From assembly GCA_041392475.1 (NCBI GenBank), contig JAWKLZ010000001.1:1612001-1676000 (forward strand): DNA of 64,000 bases, read 5' to 3'. Both the position numbers and the translations under genes were made by a program. Source of the DNA: Chitinophagales bacterium. Its GTDB lineage: Bacteria; Bacteroidota; Bacteroidia; Chitinophagales; UBA2359. Under the pieces are notes generated by a model, which was given only the letters and a program-made list of their open reading frames with translations, searched no databases and had not been told where the DNA came from. This document shows, one piece after another, positions 53,988 through 63,824 of this stretch (position 1 is its first letter; the number at the start of each line of letters is the position of its first letter).

Positions 53988-54654
53988 ATTTTTTTTACAA
54001 TTTATATTTTGAATCATTTTTTTCCTACACCCTGTTCTCAAAGATGCCACTACTTCTTAGATGCACTTTTTGACCATTTTGGTGGCTGTTTATATCATAA
54101 AATGCAATGCTTGGTTCTTCCCAACACTACAAGTCACTTCAATCCAAACATTTAAGTCTCGGTAAATACCGCTAAATTTGAACGCATTTTCCAGAAAATA
54201 GATCAATAATAAAGGTCCAATTTATTTTAGACTTTGGACGGAAGATTAAAGACATAAGACAAAAGATTTTAAATCATTGAAAACAAAGAAATTAAGTGAA
54301 ATTACATTAAAAATGCTATTTACTCATATCCAAACATTTACTTCTTTTGTCCAAAGTCCAAAATTTGTTAACTCTTGCATTTATGACTTAAATGCAAGAA
54401 TCTTGAACTACCGAAGTCGCATTTTACAGATTTTGTCAAATCACCAATAAAATTTAAGCACACAACTTGTACTTTTGAAGACGTAGATGAACCAAAAAAC
54501 AACATTTTATCTAAAAAAGCCGTATTTTTCGCACTAATTTTCTATAAACCACCCACCAAAATCGTTGAAATTCAAAAAAAGATCCCGATTTTGATTTCGA
54601 CTACAACACTCATTATTTGCTATTTATTGCTTCTTAACACAATTGTATCTAACC
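53988..54654. other. 667-bp divergent intergenic region containing a MITE-like copy
   Basis: Lies between the META lipoprotein gene and the VIT-VWA gene. Besides the repeat at 54226-54363 there is only AT-rich sequence, with no credible frame or RNA gene. Both promoters must be here. Confidence 0.5.
54226..54363. repeat. MITE-like inverted-repeat element, copy 3
   Basis: Left end TTTAGACTTTGGACGGAAGA, right end CTTCTTTTGTCCAAAGTCCAAA; 138 bp overall. The outer ~14 bp pair with two mismatches and the inner arms are more decayed than in the copies at 9411 and 19572. No coding capacity. Confidence 0.68.
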
Positions 54655-56874
54655 ATGAAGAAAATATTTTCACTTTTCCTATTCTTGACCTGTTTCCCGA
54701 TAGTTTCCAGTTTTGCAGGTGGTTTTATGATGGTCAGTCCAGAAGATTATTATTGGAGACCTACCGAAAGAATCAGTCCTTATATGCGTGCTTTTCCCGA
54801 TGACTTCAATCCCCATACTACTGAGTTTTGGTCTGAAAAAGCAGACATTAGCATTGCAGATGGAGTAGCAACTACGGAGTTAACCCAGAGTTTTTACAAT
54901 CCTTCTTTCGATACCATTCAAGCCTATTTTTTACTGCCAATCCCCAAAGATTTACCTTTGGAGGATTTTGAAATGAAGATTGCAGACCGCACTTTCAAAG
55001 CCGATTTATACACTGACGCACAAGCACACAATGTCATTGAAGAAATGGTGAGGCGGACCAAAAATCCTCGTTATTGGGAATTTGCCAACCAAAATCTATA
55101 CAAAGTAAGCATCTATACATTTACCCCTCGCAGCCTTTACACCATGCGAATCTCATACAAACAGAAACTGCTTCAAGATGACAACAAGAACTTTTTTGCC
55201 TACAATATGAGTTCACAGTCGTTTTACAAGCCACTTCGAGAGTTTGACCTCAATATTAATATCAAAGCTCCTGCTGGCGAAAAAATCAAGCAGTTTTATT
55301 CTACAACCCACAAACCCGAAGAGCTTGAATTTAAGCGCAAAAACGACAGTGAAGGAAGCATACAAATCAGCAGCCGCCGACAAGCGAACCAAACCAAAAA
55401 CTTGGGTTTTTACTACAGTACTGCAAAAGGTACAGTGGATTACACACTCTATCCATACAAAGAAGCAGGTGAGGATGGATATTTTATGTTGAGTTTTGAT
55501 GCAGGTTATGTGACGGATGATGCAATCACCAACAAGGATGTATTATTTGTATTGGATGCTTCCGCAGAAATGGGTTCTGCAAATTTGGAGGCTTCCAAAA
55601 AGGCATTGACAGCGGCATTGAAGCAACTGCACGCCAAAGACCGCTTCAATATCGTTCGATATGCCGATGATGTCGAAAAAGCGTTTGACACCAATCAAGC
55701 TGCAAATAGTGCCAACATTGCCAAAGCAACTACTTTTATCAATGCTTCAAAATCGGGCGGGAAATCCAATATTGAAGCGGCATTGAAGGCTTCTATCCCT
55801 CAAAATCCCGAAAAAGTACACCCGTATTTTGTGGTTTTTATCAATGGCAGCGAGGCTTCGGTAGGCGCAACATCGGATCAAGATTTGCTGACACTGGTAA
55901 AAAACATCAGCCTCCGCAATTTGCATTTTTATACCATCGGCATGGGCAAACAAGCACATGTACATTTGTTAGATCAAATTGCAGCTCATACTTTGGCAGA
56001 AAGTCACTATATCTTGTCGAATGAAAAGGTAGAGGAGCGCATCAACGAGATTTATAGCAACATCAATGACCCTATTGCAGTAAACTTACACCTCTACAAT
56101 ATTGATAATTTTGATGTAATTGATAGTTATCCTGCAAATGTTCGCAACCTTTTCAAAAACCGCCCTTTGAATGTGATTGGTCGCTACCAAAAAGCGGGTA
56201 AAACAAAGGTTTCGATTACGGGTTCGGGCAATGGTGATTTGCAGCGTTTTGATATGGAGTTTGATTTTCCCGAAGAAAACACGGCTTACCCTTATGTGAA
56301 ACGTTTGTGGGCTGCACGTTCGGTGGCTGCACAATTGGACAAGGTTCGATTGGAGGGCGATGAAGATTGGATGGAACAGATTGCGGAAACAGCTCACGAA
56401 AACGGAATTGTTTCACCTTATAGCAATTATGTGATTTTGGAGGAAGGTTATTACGATACGGATTTTGAACCTGCGGTATCGTTTTTTGCAGATGAAGCGG
56501 CTTGTAGGGCTGATTTTGAAGCGATGAAACAAGCCAAAGGTGAGGGTAGTATGCAAGCAAGTACTTTGATTCAAAAATTGCACGATGTGCATAGTTTACT
56601 GGCACTCAACGAAACAACTGCTAGTAGTACGGATGTGATGTACATCGAAAATATGCCTTTTTACAAAACTACTTCTGGGCTTTGGATGGATGCTCGTGTA
56701 CAAGAATACGACTTGACTCCGAAAAAAACGCCCTTCAATTCGCCTGAATACTACACGATGTTATCGAGCAATCCCGAATTGACGGATATTGTTTGGAAAG
56801 GGGAAGAAATTATTTTGTTTGGGAATAAGAAGGCGTATTGGTTGGTGGAAGCGGTGAAGGAGGAGAAGAAATAA
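54655..56874 (+). CDS. Exported VIT-VWA domain protein (inter-alpha-trypsin-inhibitor-like)
   Basis: 739 residues from the ATG at 54655, which begins the signal peptide (MKKIFSLFLFLTCFPIVSSFA). A VIT domain at about 55-175 (SIADGVATTELTQSFYNPSFDTIQAYFLLPI, RISYKQKL) and a VWA domain at about 292-470. The MIDAS reads DASAEMG instead of DxSxS, so metal-dependent ligand binding is uncertain. C-terminal ~250 residues are helical and end KVEW-like. Found in secreted adhesive or marine-bacterial proteins. Partner unknown. An AbiL-type pair begins 79 bp after the stop. Confidence 0.9.
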   Translation: MKKIFSLFLFLTCFPIVSSFAGGFMMVSPEDYYWRPTERISPYMRAFPDDFNPHTTEFWSEKADISIADGVATTELTQSFYNPSFDTIQAYFLLPIPKDLPLEDFEMKIADRTFKADLYTDAQAHNVIEEMVRRTKNPRYWEFANQNLYKVSIYTFTPRSLYTMRISYKQKLLQDDNKNFFAYNMSSQSFYKPLREFDLNINIKAPAGEKIKQFYSTTHKPEELEFKRKNDSEGSIQISSRRQANQTKNLGFYYSTAKGTVDYTLYPYKEAGEDGYFMLSFDAGYVTDDAITNKDVLFVLDASAEMGSANLEASKKALTAALKQLHAKDRFNIVRYADDVEKAFDTNQAANSANIAKATTFINASKSGGKSNIEAALKASIPQNPEKVHPYFVVFINGSEASVGATSDQDLLTLVKNISLRNLHFYTIGMGKQAHVHLLDQIAAHTLAESHYILSNEKVEERINEIYSNINDPIAVNLHLYNIDNFDVIDSYPANVRNLFKNRPLNVIGRYQKAGKTKVSITGSGNGDLQRFDMEFDFPEENTAYPYVKRLWAARSVAAQLDKVRLEGDEDWMEQIAETAHENGIVSPYSNYVILEEGYYDTDFEPAVSFFADEAACRADFEAMKQAKGEGSMQASTLIQKLHDVHSLLALNETTASSTDVMYIENMPFYKTTSGLWMDARVQEYDLTPKKTPFNSPEYYTMLSSNPELTDIVWKGEEIILFGNKKAYWLVEAVKEEKK

Positions 56875-56953
56875 TTTTTCGATGAGAAAACAATTTTCAT
56901 GGTTTTCTCTTTAGATTTGATAAGTCATTTACAAATTTCTATCAAGAAAAACC

Positions 56954-58285
56954 ATGATTATCAATTTTTCTATCAAAAACTTCACTTCTATAAAAGAAGA
57001 AATCACCTTATCATTTGAGGCTTCTACCTCAGATGATTTGGAAGAATATTATATCATTACCCCCAAAAAAGACTTGCGCTTATTGAAGTTGGGATTGATT
57101 TATGGCCCCAATGGTTCGGGAAAATCCAATATTTTGAAAGCATTGGATTTTTTGAGAAATATGGTCTTAGAACCATTGGAAAAAAAAACCGAAACCTTCG
57201 ATTTTCAACCTTTTCTGTTTGACAAAAATACCCCAACTGAAAATTCCTTTTTTACTTTGGAGTTCATGCAGAACAAAGTAAAATACTTATATGAACTGGA
57301 ATTTAATCAGAATGCCATCCTAAACGAAAAATTATATTTCTACAATCCCAATAAAACTACTGTCTATAAGCGCAAAACCGATGTACATAAACAACTCAGT
57401 TCAATTAAATTTGGCAGTAAAATCAAAATCAACAAGGAATCAAAAGCGACTTTAGAAGCAAATACACTTTGGAACAATACGGTTTTGGGTGGGTATTTGA
57501 AAACCAATTTTGAATCGAATGAATTGCAGGAAGTGACTAATTGGTTTTCAATCAGATTGAAGCCTTTAATTCTACCTCATAATAATTTATCAGATTCTAT
57601 TTCTACTGCAATAGAAAATGGCAATATTGATAAATTCAATGTTCTTCAATTTCTGAAAAAGGCAGATTTTAATATCTCAGACTTTAAAATTAAGTCATTA
57701 GATGACAATGAAATAAAAATGGGTGATTTGTTTAGCATTTCTAAATCATTATCAATTCCTCTTAATGATTTAATTGAAAATGTAAGAAAAGGAGAGTTTG
57801 AAATTAAAGACATTTTTTTCCAACATACCGTAAAAAGTGATGAAAAAGATAATAGCTATATATTATCCTATAATAACGAATCACAAGGTACACAACGCTA
57901 TTTTCAATTCAGTGGCTTATTAGATTTGATGATTCGGAATGAAACTATTTTTTCTATTGATGAATTGGAATCTTCCCTACACCCCGATTTATTGAAACAC
58001 TTTTTATTGACTTTTTTGGTGAATGCCAAACATTCTCAATTGATTGCGACAACACACTTGCGAGAATTATTGATGGAAAAAGACATTTTTAGGAACGATG
58101 CGATTTGGCTGACCGAAAAACAAGAGGATGGCAGTACCGATTTGTTTTCAATAGCCGACTTTGATTCTTCTGTGATAGGCAACACAAGTTCTGTTTACAA
58201 TGCCTACAAAATTGGCAAATTGGGTGCAGTACCAGATTTAGGAGATTACTATATTGATTTGGAAGATGGCGAGGAGAAAAAATAG
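56954..58285 (+). CDS. RloA/AbiLi-type AAA ATPase
   Basis: 443 residues. N-terminal MIINFSIKNFTSIKEEITLSF and Walker A GPNGSGKSN (about 52-60), typical of OLD/ABC-like AAA_15 ATPases. The signature region (ESQGTQRYF) and Walker B with IFSIDELESSLHPDLL, then the His switch IATTHLRELL. With the overlapping RloB gene it forms the RloAB/AbiL arrangement known from phage-abortive-infection systems. It probably senses infection or DNA ends and controls the partner. Overlaps rloB by 20 bp. Confidence 0.9.
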   Translation: MIINFSIKNFTSIKEEITLSFEASTSDDLEEYYIITPKKDLRLLKLGLIYGPNGSGKSNILKALDFLRNMVLEPLEKKTETFDFQPFLFDKNTPTENSFFTLEFMQNKVKYLYELEFNQNAILNEKLYFYNPNKTTVYKRKTDVHKQLSSIKFGSKIKINKESKATLEANTLWNNTVLGGYLKTNFESNELQEVTNWFSIRLKPLILPHNNLSDSISTAIENGNIDKFNVLQFLKKADFNISDFKIKSLDDNEIKMGDLFSISKSLSIPLNDLIENVRKGEFEIKDIFFQHTVKSDEKDNSYILSYNNESQGTQRYFQFSGLLDLMIRNETIFSIDELESSLHPDLLKHFLLTFLVNAKHSQLIATTHLRELLMEKDIFRNDAIWLTEKQEDGSTDLFSIADFDSSVIGNTSSVYNAYKIGKLGAVPDLGDYYIDLEDGEEKK

Positions 58286-58904
58286 AAGGGATAGAAACAG
58301 CGGCAAAAAGACGTATTCCATTGTAGTAGATGGAGAAACGGAGGTTTGGTACTTTCAGATGTTGAAACAATTTGAGTCGCTGCCAACTAAGGTCGACATC
58401 AAACCAGAACTTGCCAAGAAAAAGGCATTGAAGGGGCAATATGATACGATTGTTGAAAATATCGAAAAAGGCTATGATAAAGTTATATGGGTATTGGATT
58501 TTGATACTGTTGTCAAAGAAAGCAAAGACACAAAAAAAGGTCAAAAATCTAAAATTCAAGAATTTAGAGAATATGCTGAGCAGTTGGAAAAATACCCAAA
58601 TGTCTATGTTCTGATTAACAATCCGTGCTTGGAATTTTGGTATTTGCTGCATTTTGAGTCAACAAGCAAGTATTACTCCAAGTGCGATGATGCGGGTAAA
58701 GAACTTAAAAAGAAATACTTAGCTGACTATGAAAAATCACAAAAATACTACAAAAAACGAGACAACGATATTTACAGTCAACTCAAACCTCACCAAAAAA
58801 CAGCCGTAGAAAATGCCCAAAAACTGGGTGATTTTGACTTTGAAGATCCCGAATCTGCAAAAGCCGAAATCTACAAAATATTCGAGCTTTTAGGTATTGA
58901 GTAA
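58266..58904 (+). CDS. rloB: RloB/AbiLii-family TOPRIM-like effector
   Basis: 212 residues from ATG 58266 (MARRKNRRDR). The RloB family signature is present: VVDGETEVWYFQML, the acidic VLDFDT, and NNPCLEFWYLLHFEST. The domain is a TOPRIM-like nuclease fold with E-x(n)-DxD metal ligands. RloB partners AAA ATPases such as the upstream gene, and AbiLii of the lactococcal AbiL system belongs here. Predicted nuclease toxin or effector of the pair. The next gene begins 22 bp after its stop and may belong to the operon. Confidence 0.9.
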   Translation: MARRKNRRDRNSGKKTYSIVVDGETEVWYFQMLKQFESLPTKVDIKPELAKKKALKGQYDTIVENIEKGYDKVIWVLDFDTVVKESKDTKKGQKSKIQEFREYAEQLEKYPNVYVLINNPCLEFWYLLHFESTSKYYSKCDDAGKELKKKYLADYEKSQKYYKKRDNDIYSQLKPHQKTAVENAQKLGDFDFEDPESAKAEIYKIFELLGIE

Positions 58905-58926
58905 AAACACTAAAAACCAAAACCTT

Positions 58927-59526
58927 ATGCCCCCTTTCAAAAGCACAGAAATACGTTGGTTCTCAGAAGACAAAGACCTTTTATGGAATATCTACCATAA
59001 CCTACCCCAAATTGGCGCAGGTATCAGAGAATCAGACAGAACGGACTATTACCTGCAATCGGATTCTCTGAATACAGGCGTGAAAATCCGTGAAGGAAAC
59101 CATGAAATAAAGGTCAAATGCGCTGACGATGAACTTCAAAATCACGGTGTGATAGAACATTGGCAAAAATGGAGTACCAAAGAACCTCAAAACATCCTCA
59201 ATACCATTGACAACAGACTGTTGGGTGAATGGGTGTCGATAGAAAAGAAACGCTACAAAAAGAAGTACGAAATAGTGAACCTCAATGAAGTGCGCTATAC
59301 GACCGAAGTATTTTTAGCAGAAGGTTGTGGCGTAGAATTTACCGAATTGTGGATAGAACAATACGCCAAAACCTTTTATACTTTTGGTTTAGAAGCATTT
59401 GGCACATACAATGACAGCCGCCAAAACTTTTTTGCAGCCCTTCAATACCTCAATATGGATTTCTCCGTTTTGCAGCACTTAGATTCCATCGGATATCCGA
59501 CTTTTTTGAAGAAATTGAAAAAATAA
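58927..59526 (+). CDS. CYTH-like (triphosphate tunnel) protein linked to the RloAB pair
   Basis: 199 residues from the ATG at 58927; an upstream TTG (58897) overlaps rloB and is less likely. Strand-rich with STEIRWFSED at the N-terminus, DYYLQSDSLNTGVKIREGNHEIKVK, and later FTELWIEQYA and FGLEAFGTY. The E-x-R ... K-I-R-E ... E-I-K-V-K alternating charges resemble the tunnel strands of CYTH/TTM proteins, an inference. Located in the same direction right after rloB, so it may be a third component or a passenger. Confidence 0.6.
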   Translation: MPPFKSTEIRWFSEDKDLLWNIYHNLPQIGAGIRESDRTDYYLQSDSLNTGVKIREGNHEIKVKCADDELQNHGVIEHWQKWSTKEPQNILNTIDNRLLGEWVSIEKKRYKKKYEIVNLNEVRYTTEVFLAEGCGVEFTELWIEQYAKTFYTFGLEAFGTYNDSRQNFFAALQYLNMDFSVLQHLDSIGYPTFLKKLKK

Positions 59527-59538
59527 ACTTCGCAATTA

Positions 59539-59626
59539 AGACTTTTGAAGTTTAGCTTCACAAAACATTCACAATCTTACAATTGGTGAATATTTTCGGT
59601 CAGCAACCAACTATCTTCAAAAGTCT
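59539..59626. repeat. Hairpin repeat with AAGACTT(TT)GAAGTTT core
   Basis: AGACTTTTGAAG (59540-59551) pairs exactly with CTTCAAAAGTCT (59615-59626), 63 bases apart. The left core AAGACTTTTGAAGTTT matches the arms at 9315 and 9389 with two changes. It lies between the convergent CYTH-like and MuiA-family genes and may end both transcripts. Confidence 0.6.
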
Positions 59627-59638
59627 CACTTTAGATGT

Positions 59639-61294
59639 CTATAAACCTGCTACCAACTTACTTTTAGGATATTTCACACTGTACTGCAATTTCAGCTTTT
59701 TGGTTTGACCCGCAGGAATGTCCAAACGCCAAAGCAATTTGCCGTATCTTTCGGTGTATTCTGCTCCATCTTTGTCAATCAATTTGACTTCAATCTCTTC
59801 ATTTTGAGAAATCGGAACTTGGTCCAAAATTTCGATGTGAGCCGTTGTGCTTTTGTTGTTTCGCACACTTATCTCATACGTTTTGGTTTCAATACGTTTG
59901 TTGCCCAAAAAGTTGGTTTCACTCAAATCGTTCAATTCTGTGCGCTTCACCTGAATCTGCTCATCCCTTCCAAAAGACAACAGCAAAGTATCGGCAGTTG
60001 TCACAGGATTGATGAATGATTGACCAATGTAGGTATCGTCAAAGAAAATATTGGCATTGCCCGCCAACAAATTCAAACTGCCCCAATCCGTGATTTTCGC
60101 CAACAAAAACGCCCCTTCGTCCAATTTTGGAACGGTGTGATAATCGTATTCCGCCGCAATTTCGTAGTCCTTCAAATCCACTAGATGATACTGCCCATCT
60201 GTAGGAATTGTCTGTTTTGCAGTCACTTCAAAAGATAGATTCAATTGATTTTGATTCAACACCACATCCTCCTCCTTGCGATCTTCAAGGTACAGAGATT
60301 CTGTTTCAGCTAAATTATTTCTGTTTCTTGCCAAATCTCCATCAGCAGGAATCTGCATGGTGTTCATCAACTGAGTAGCATCCTTCTTTGCAGTTCCCGA
60401 AAAATAAGAGCTATACGCCTCCACAAACGCCAAATAGTGAGGCGATAAAATAGGGCGGTTATTGCTCTTTGAAGGGTTGCCAGTCGAAACCGTTAGTGCC
60501 ACATTACTCCAATCTTGTCCCGTATGTTGAAAGATATTTGCCTTGTAAGAAAGTGTGACAGGCTCTTCAATATTGGCTGCTCGGATGTCGTAAATGGGCT
60601 TCCAACCTGCCTCTTGTACGATGTAAGAAAGTTCAATTTTGGCAGTCATAGGTGATTTGGCGACCAATTTCAAGACCACCTCTCCCACTGCTTTCGTCTT
60701 TTCGGTTTGTACTTGTCGCAATTGTTGTTGAATACGGTTCACACTATTCTGCAAAGTCGTTTTTTCACGCTCCAACTTCAACAATTCCTTTTTGATTTCC
60801 ATCAATTGTTTGCGGTAAAAAACCATCACCTCCTTCAAATCCTGCGCTGATAGCCCTTTGGTTTCCGTTCCCACTTTCTGGCTGTTTAAATCCATCAATT
60901 TTTCTTCCCCTTGATACACAGAAATTTGCTGCTTTACCCAGTCTAATTCAAACTGCGACAAAGTAAGTGAATCCTCCAAAGTAGCAATCTCGACCGTTTT
61001 CTTTGGGTCTTTCAAATAATTCACCTGAAACGTTGCAGACAGCAATTTAACGCCATCATTGACAGAAACTTGCAAACTTTGTCCATCTACTTGACTCGAT
61101 AAATCCTGCAATACCAATTCGCTTTCTCCTGCGGGGATTGATTTTTGGGCATTCCGAATTATTTTAGCTTGTTGTTGGTAAACGGTAACGCCTTCAATAT
61201 TGGTACTTACCTTGATTGGATCGGCTTGAAGTTTGAAATTTTGAAGTAAAAAAAGTATGCAAAATAGATTCAAAAAGAAATGCAATGATTTCAT
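59639..61294 (-). CDS. MuiA-family exported protein (DUF4139/DUF4140)
   Basis: 551 residues from the Met at 61294 (MKSLHFFLNLFCILFLL); the frame opens at 61348. DUF4140 N-terminal domain (GVTVYQQQAKIIRNAQKSI, ELVLQDLSSQVD), a coiled coil around 170-235 (MEIKKELLKLEREKTTLQ), and DUF4139 (SYIVQEAGWKPIYDIRAAN, GQDWSNVALTVSTGNP). The family is named after a mucoidy inhibitor; its molecular function is unknown. Located in the periplasm or at the outer membrane. It is followed by an unrelated LolA-like gene on the same strand. Confidence 0.9.
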   Translation of the reverse strand: MKSLHFFLNLFCILFLLQNFKLQADPIKVSTNIEGVTVYQQQAKIIRNAQKSIPAGESELVLQDLSSQVDGQSLQVSVNDGVKLLSATFQVNYLKDPKKTVEIATLEDSLTLSQFELDWVKQQISVYQGEEKLMDLNSQKVGTETKGLSAQDLKEVMVFYRKQLMEIKKELLKLEREKTTLQNSVNRIQQQLRQVQTEKTKAVGEVVLKLVAKSPMTAKIELSYIVQEAGWKPIYDIRAANIEEPVTLSYKANIFQHTGQDWSNVALTVSTGNPSKSNNRPILSPHYLAFVEAYSSYFSGTAKKDATQLMNTMQIPADGDLARNRNNLAETESLYLEDRKEEDVVLNQNQLNLSFEVTAKQTIPTDGQYHLVDLKDYEIAAEYDYHTVPKLDEGAFLLAKITDWGSLNLLAGNANIFFDDTYIGQSFINPVTTADTLLLSFGRDEQIQVKRTELNDLSETNFLGNKRIETKTYEISVRNNKSTTAHIEILDQVPISQNEEIEVKLIDKDGAEYTERYGKLLWRLDIPAGQTKKLKLQYSVKYPKSKLVAGL

Positions 61295-61381
61295 ACGAAT
61301 TGAATTGTGAAATGAATAAAAAATGTTTCCATTTCTATTAGATGTCAATTCGATTGTTTTGGGTGTCTGGAAAAATGAAGT

Positions 61382-62119
61382 TTATTTCTTCAATGCCGCC
61401 TTACTAAACAAGTACGCAGGAATCTCCGCATCAAACTCAATCGTTTTGACGATAAAATCCGTGCCTTTGCCCGACTTCAAAACATCCTTGAAATTCGTCT
61501 TTTTAGGATACCAACGACCGTCCATTTTCGCAAAATCACTCATGGTCGTTTTCTTCAATAACTGACCACTTTTAGCGTACATTTCCTCTTTCAATGGCAC
61601 AAAACGCTCTTGGTCAACCCACATTTTGAGTTTTTGGTAGCTCACATCCTCCACTTTGGCGTTCAACTCCAAAACCCATGCTTTTCTTCCGTCAATCGTT
61701 TCCTCACCCATCACTTTCGCATTGTACATATCCGTCAATTTTCGGTCTTCCATCGCATCTTCATACGACAAATCAGAACCCATCACCGACTGTCGAAGCA
61801 TGTGACCCGACAATTGAATCGTTCTATCCGTTGAAGGCGAATAAATCCACAATTTATCCTCCAATTTCAGCATTTTCGTCCCCTTTTCTCTATCAGGAGC
61901 GAGGTATTCGGTAAAGGATTTTTTGTTGCCCTCCGCATAACCTTTCGATACAACCGTTCGGCTGTTTCTTCGACCATGGATCACCATTTCAGATTCGGTG
62001 ATACTCGTTTTAGACACCATGTTGGCATCTACTTTTTTAAGGATTTCCGCTGCGTCAGGTGCAGGATAATTAAAGAAAAGTAGTGCAATTGAAAAGATTG
62101 CTGTTAATAGGATTTTCAT
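61382..62119 (-). CDS. Outer membrane lipoprotein-sorting (LolA/LolB-like) protein
   Basis: 245 residues. A short signal (MKILLTAIFSIALLFF), then an antiparallel beta fold of the lipoprotein-sorting family (FTEYLAPDREKGTKMLKLEDKLWIYSPSTDRTIQLSGHMLRQSVMGSDLSYED region). Proteins of this subgroup are typically encoded beside FtsX-type permeases with a LolD-like ATPase, as here, and probably carry lipids or lipoproteins across the periplasm. The ATPase is not in the window. It lies 121 bp from the permease start side of the cluster. Confidence 0.88.
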   Translation of the reverse strand: MKILLTAIFSIALLFFNYPAPDAAEILKKVDANMVSKTSITESEMVIHGRRNSRTVVSKGYAEGNKKSFTEYLAPDREKGTKMLKLEDKLWIYSPSTDRTIQLSGHMLRQSVMGSDLSYEDAMEDRKLTDMYNAKVMGEETIDGRKAWVLELNAKVEDVSYQKLKMWVDQERFVPLKEEMYAKSGQLLKKTTMSDFAKMDGRWYPKKTNFKDVLKSGKGTDFIVKTIEFDAEIPAYLFSKAALKK

Positions 62120-62239
62120 GTTTTATGCTGTTTTTAATGAGCTTAATTGTATGATTAGACTACTTTTTTGATTGAAAGTTCACTTTTTAGAATAGAGGAA
62201 CCAACTGTCACCAACGAACAGTTACCATTCACCAATCCA

Positions 62240-63514
62240 CTAAACTTCCAACTCCTTAAACAAACTCGCAGTTTCTCGCTTATAAATTCCCATTCCCGAA
62301 AGCATATTCCCTAAAACCATTGCAGCCAAACCAGGAACAAAGCCGATGTAAAACAATTCAGGCGTGATTTTGGCACGAATCACCGAAGGCATCAACATGC
62401 TCGAATTTTCAACATAACTGCTGATGTCAATACCATACACCTGCAGATAATACGTAAAGCCCAACCCAACAACCGTTCCAATAATCGAACCAATCACACC
62501 AATCAAAACTGCCTCCAAAATCAATGCTCTATAAATCGCCCCTTTCGACTCTCCCAATGCCAAGCGAATCCCAAACTCTTTGTAGCGCCGCAAGCCTGCC
62601 AGCAAGCCTGTATTCCAAAGCACCACCGACATTGCAGCCACAAACATAAAAACGAATAAACCCGACATCACATCCGCATAGTCCAACAAATCCGCCAAAT
62701 TGTTTTGCTGCTTCAAGGTCTGCATCACAGGTGCAAACTCGTCAGGATCATTGACATACTTGGCATTGAAGGCATCGGCAACTTCAATGGCTTGTTTATC
62801 GTCATAGACTTTGCTTTTCAAGAAGCCCAACACCTCCCCCGTTCCATCTTCCATATCAAGCATTTTCTGAGCATCCGCAATGTCAATCACCAAGGCCCCC
62901 CTGTCCATTGCAGCCATTCCATAACGAATTGTACCACTAATTTTGAAGTTTTGGAAACTCATGCTACCGTTCATAGTCGTTCCAAAATAAGTAAATTCAT
63001 CGCCAATTTTCAGCCCTAATTTTTGAGCGAAATCATGCCCAATCAAAGCCTCACCTCGTTCATCAGGTAGGTTACCAGTCACAATAGAACTTTCGATGTT
63101 CATTCTTTTGGCTTCGCCGCTTTCTTTCCCCAACAAATTGATAGCCAATCCAGAAGCAGGGCCTTGCCCCTTCGAATTTCCATTTTCATCAGGCACATCA
63201 ATCAAGCCTCCAAAACGGGTGCGTTTGACCCAATACATTTGAGGAAAATCATTTTGAAGCGACTCAATCAAACTAGTGACTTCAAGGAGTGCCAAATCGT
63301 TAGGAAGTTGGTCAATGTTTTCGGCATACGCTTTCGTCATAACCTTGACGTGTCCTGTATCAAATCGGGCATTTTGGTCGGTCACGTCCCCCATTGCACC
63401 CCGCATATAGCCACTCAACAAAACAGTTAGTGCCACGCCAATACTGACAATGATAATCGGTAAAATGCTTCGGCTTTTATCTCGCAAGATGCCTTTTAGT
63501 AAGAATTTTATCAT
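62240..63514 (-). CDS. FtsX/LolE-type ABC permease
   Basis: 424 residues. First transmembrane helix (ILPIIIVSIGVALTVLLSGY), a large periplasmic MacB-like domain (about 45-270, LIGHDFAQKLGLKIGDEFTYFG), then the FtsX core of three helices with KEFGIRLALGESKGAIYR. With the neighbouring sorting protein and the second permease at the edge it should form a Lol/MacB-like exporter moving lipids or lipoproteins out of the inner membrane. The C-terminus lacks extra domains. Confidence 0.92.
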   Translation of the reverse strand: MIKFLLKGILRDKSRSILPIIIVSIGVALTVLLSGYMRGAMGDVTDQNARFDTGHVKVMTKAYAENIDQLPNDLALLEVTSLIESLQNDFPQMYWVKRTRFGGLIDVPDENGNSKGQGPASGLAINLLGKESGEAKRMNIESSIVTGNLPDERGEALIGHDFAQKLGLKIGDEFTYFGTTMNGSMSFQNFKISGTIRYGMAAMDRGALVIDIADAQKMLDMEDGTGEVLGFLKSKVYDDKQAIEVADAFNAKYVNDPDEFAPVMQTLKQQNNLADLLDYADVMSGLFVFMFVAAMSVVLWNTGLLAGLRRYKEFGIRLALGESKGAIYRALILEAVLIGVIGSIIGTVVGLGFTYYLQVYGIDISSYVENSSMLMPSVIRAKITPELFYIGFVPGLAAMVLGNMLSGMGIYKRETASLFKELEV

Positions 63515-63550
63515 GGAAAATTAAAATTAAAAACTCAAATAAAAATTAAA

Positions 63551-63805
63551 ATTTGGAAGCGTGAAATAGGAGGTGAGAAGTAAGAAATAGAACGAGTCAG
63601 TACCTAAGGAACAAATGAAAATGAAAAATACACTTTACAATCAGCTATTTATGAAATGAACTTTGTAAATTTATTTTTGAAGTGTTCCTTACCTTACCTT
63701 ACTTCCTACTTCTCGCTTCCTACTTCTACGTCCTACTTCTCGCTTCCTACCTCCTACTTCTACTTCTCGCTTCCTACTTCCTACTTCTCACCTCCTACTT
63801 CCTAT
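63551..63805. repeat. Polypurine/polypyrimidine inverted repeat with CTTCCTACTTCT units
   Basis: A purine-rich stretch (GGAAGCGTGAAATAGGAGGTGAGAAGTAAG, 63555-63584, split here only by position) faces a ~110-bp pyrimidine tract made of imperfect CTTCCTACTTCT(CG) units (63695-63805). The two can pair over much of their length. The sequence resembles the inner arms of the MITE-like elements (CTTGCTTCCTACTTC). It fills the spacer between two permease genes; the plus-strand frame across it is not a gene. Confidence 0.65.
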
Positions 63806-63824
63806 GCTTCCCTCCTCTCGCCTC

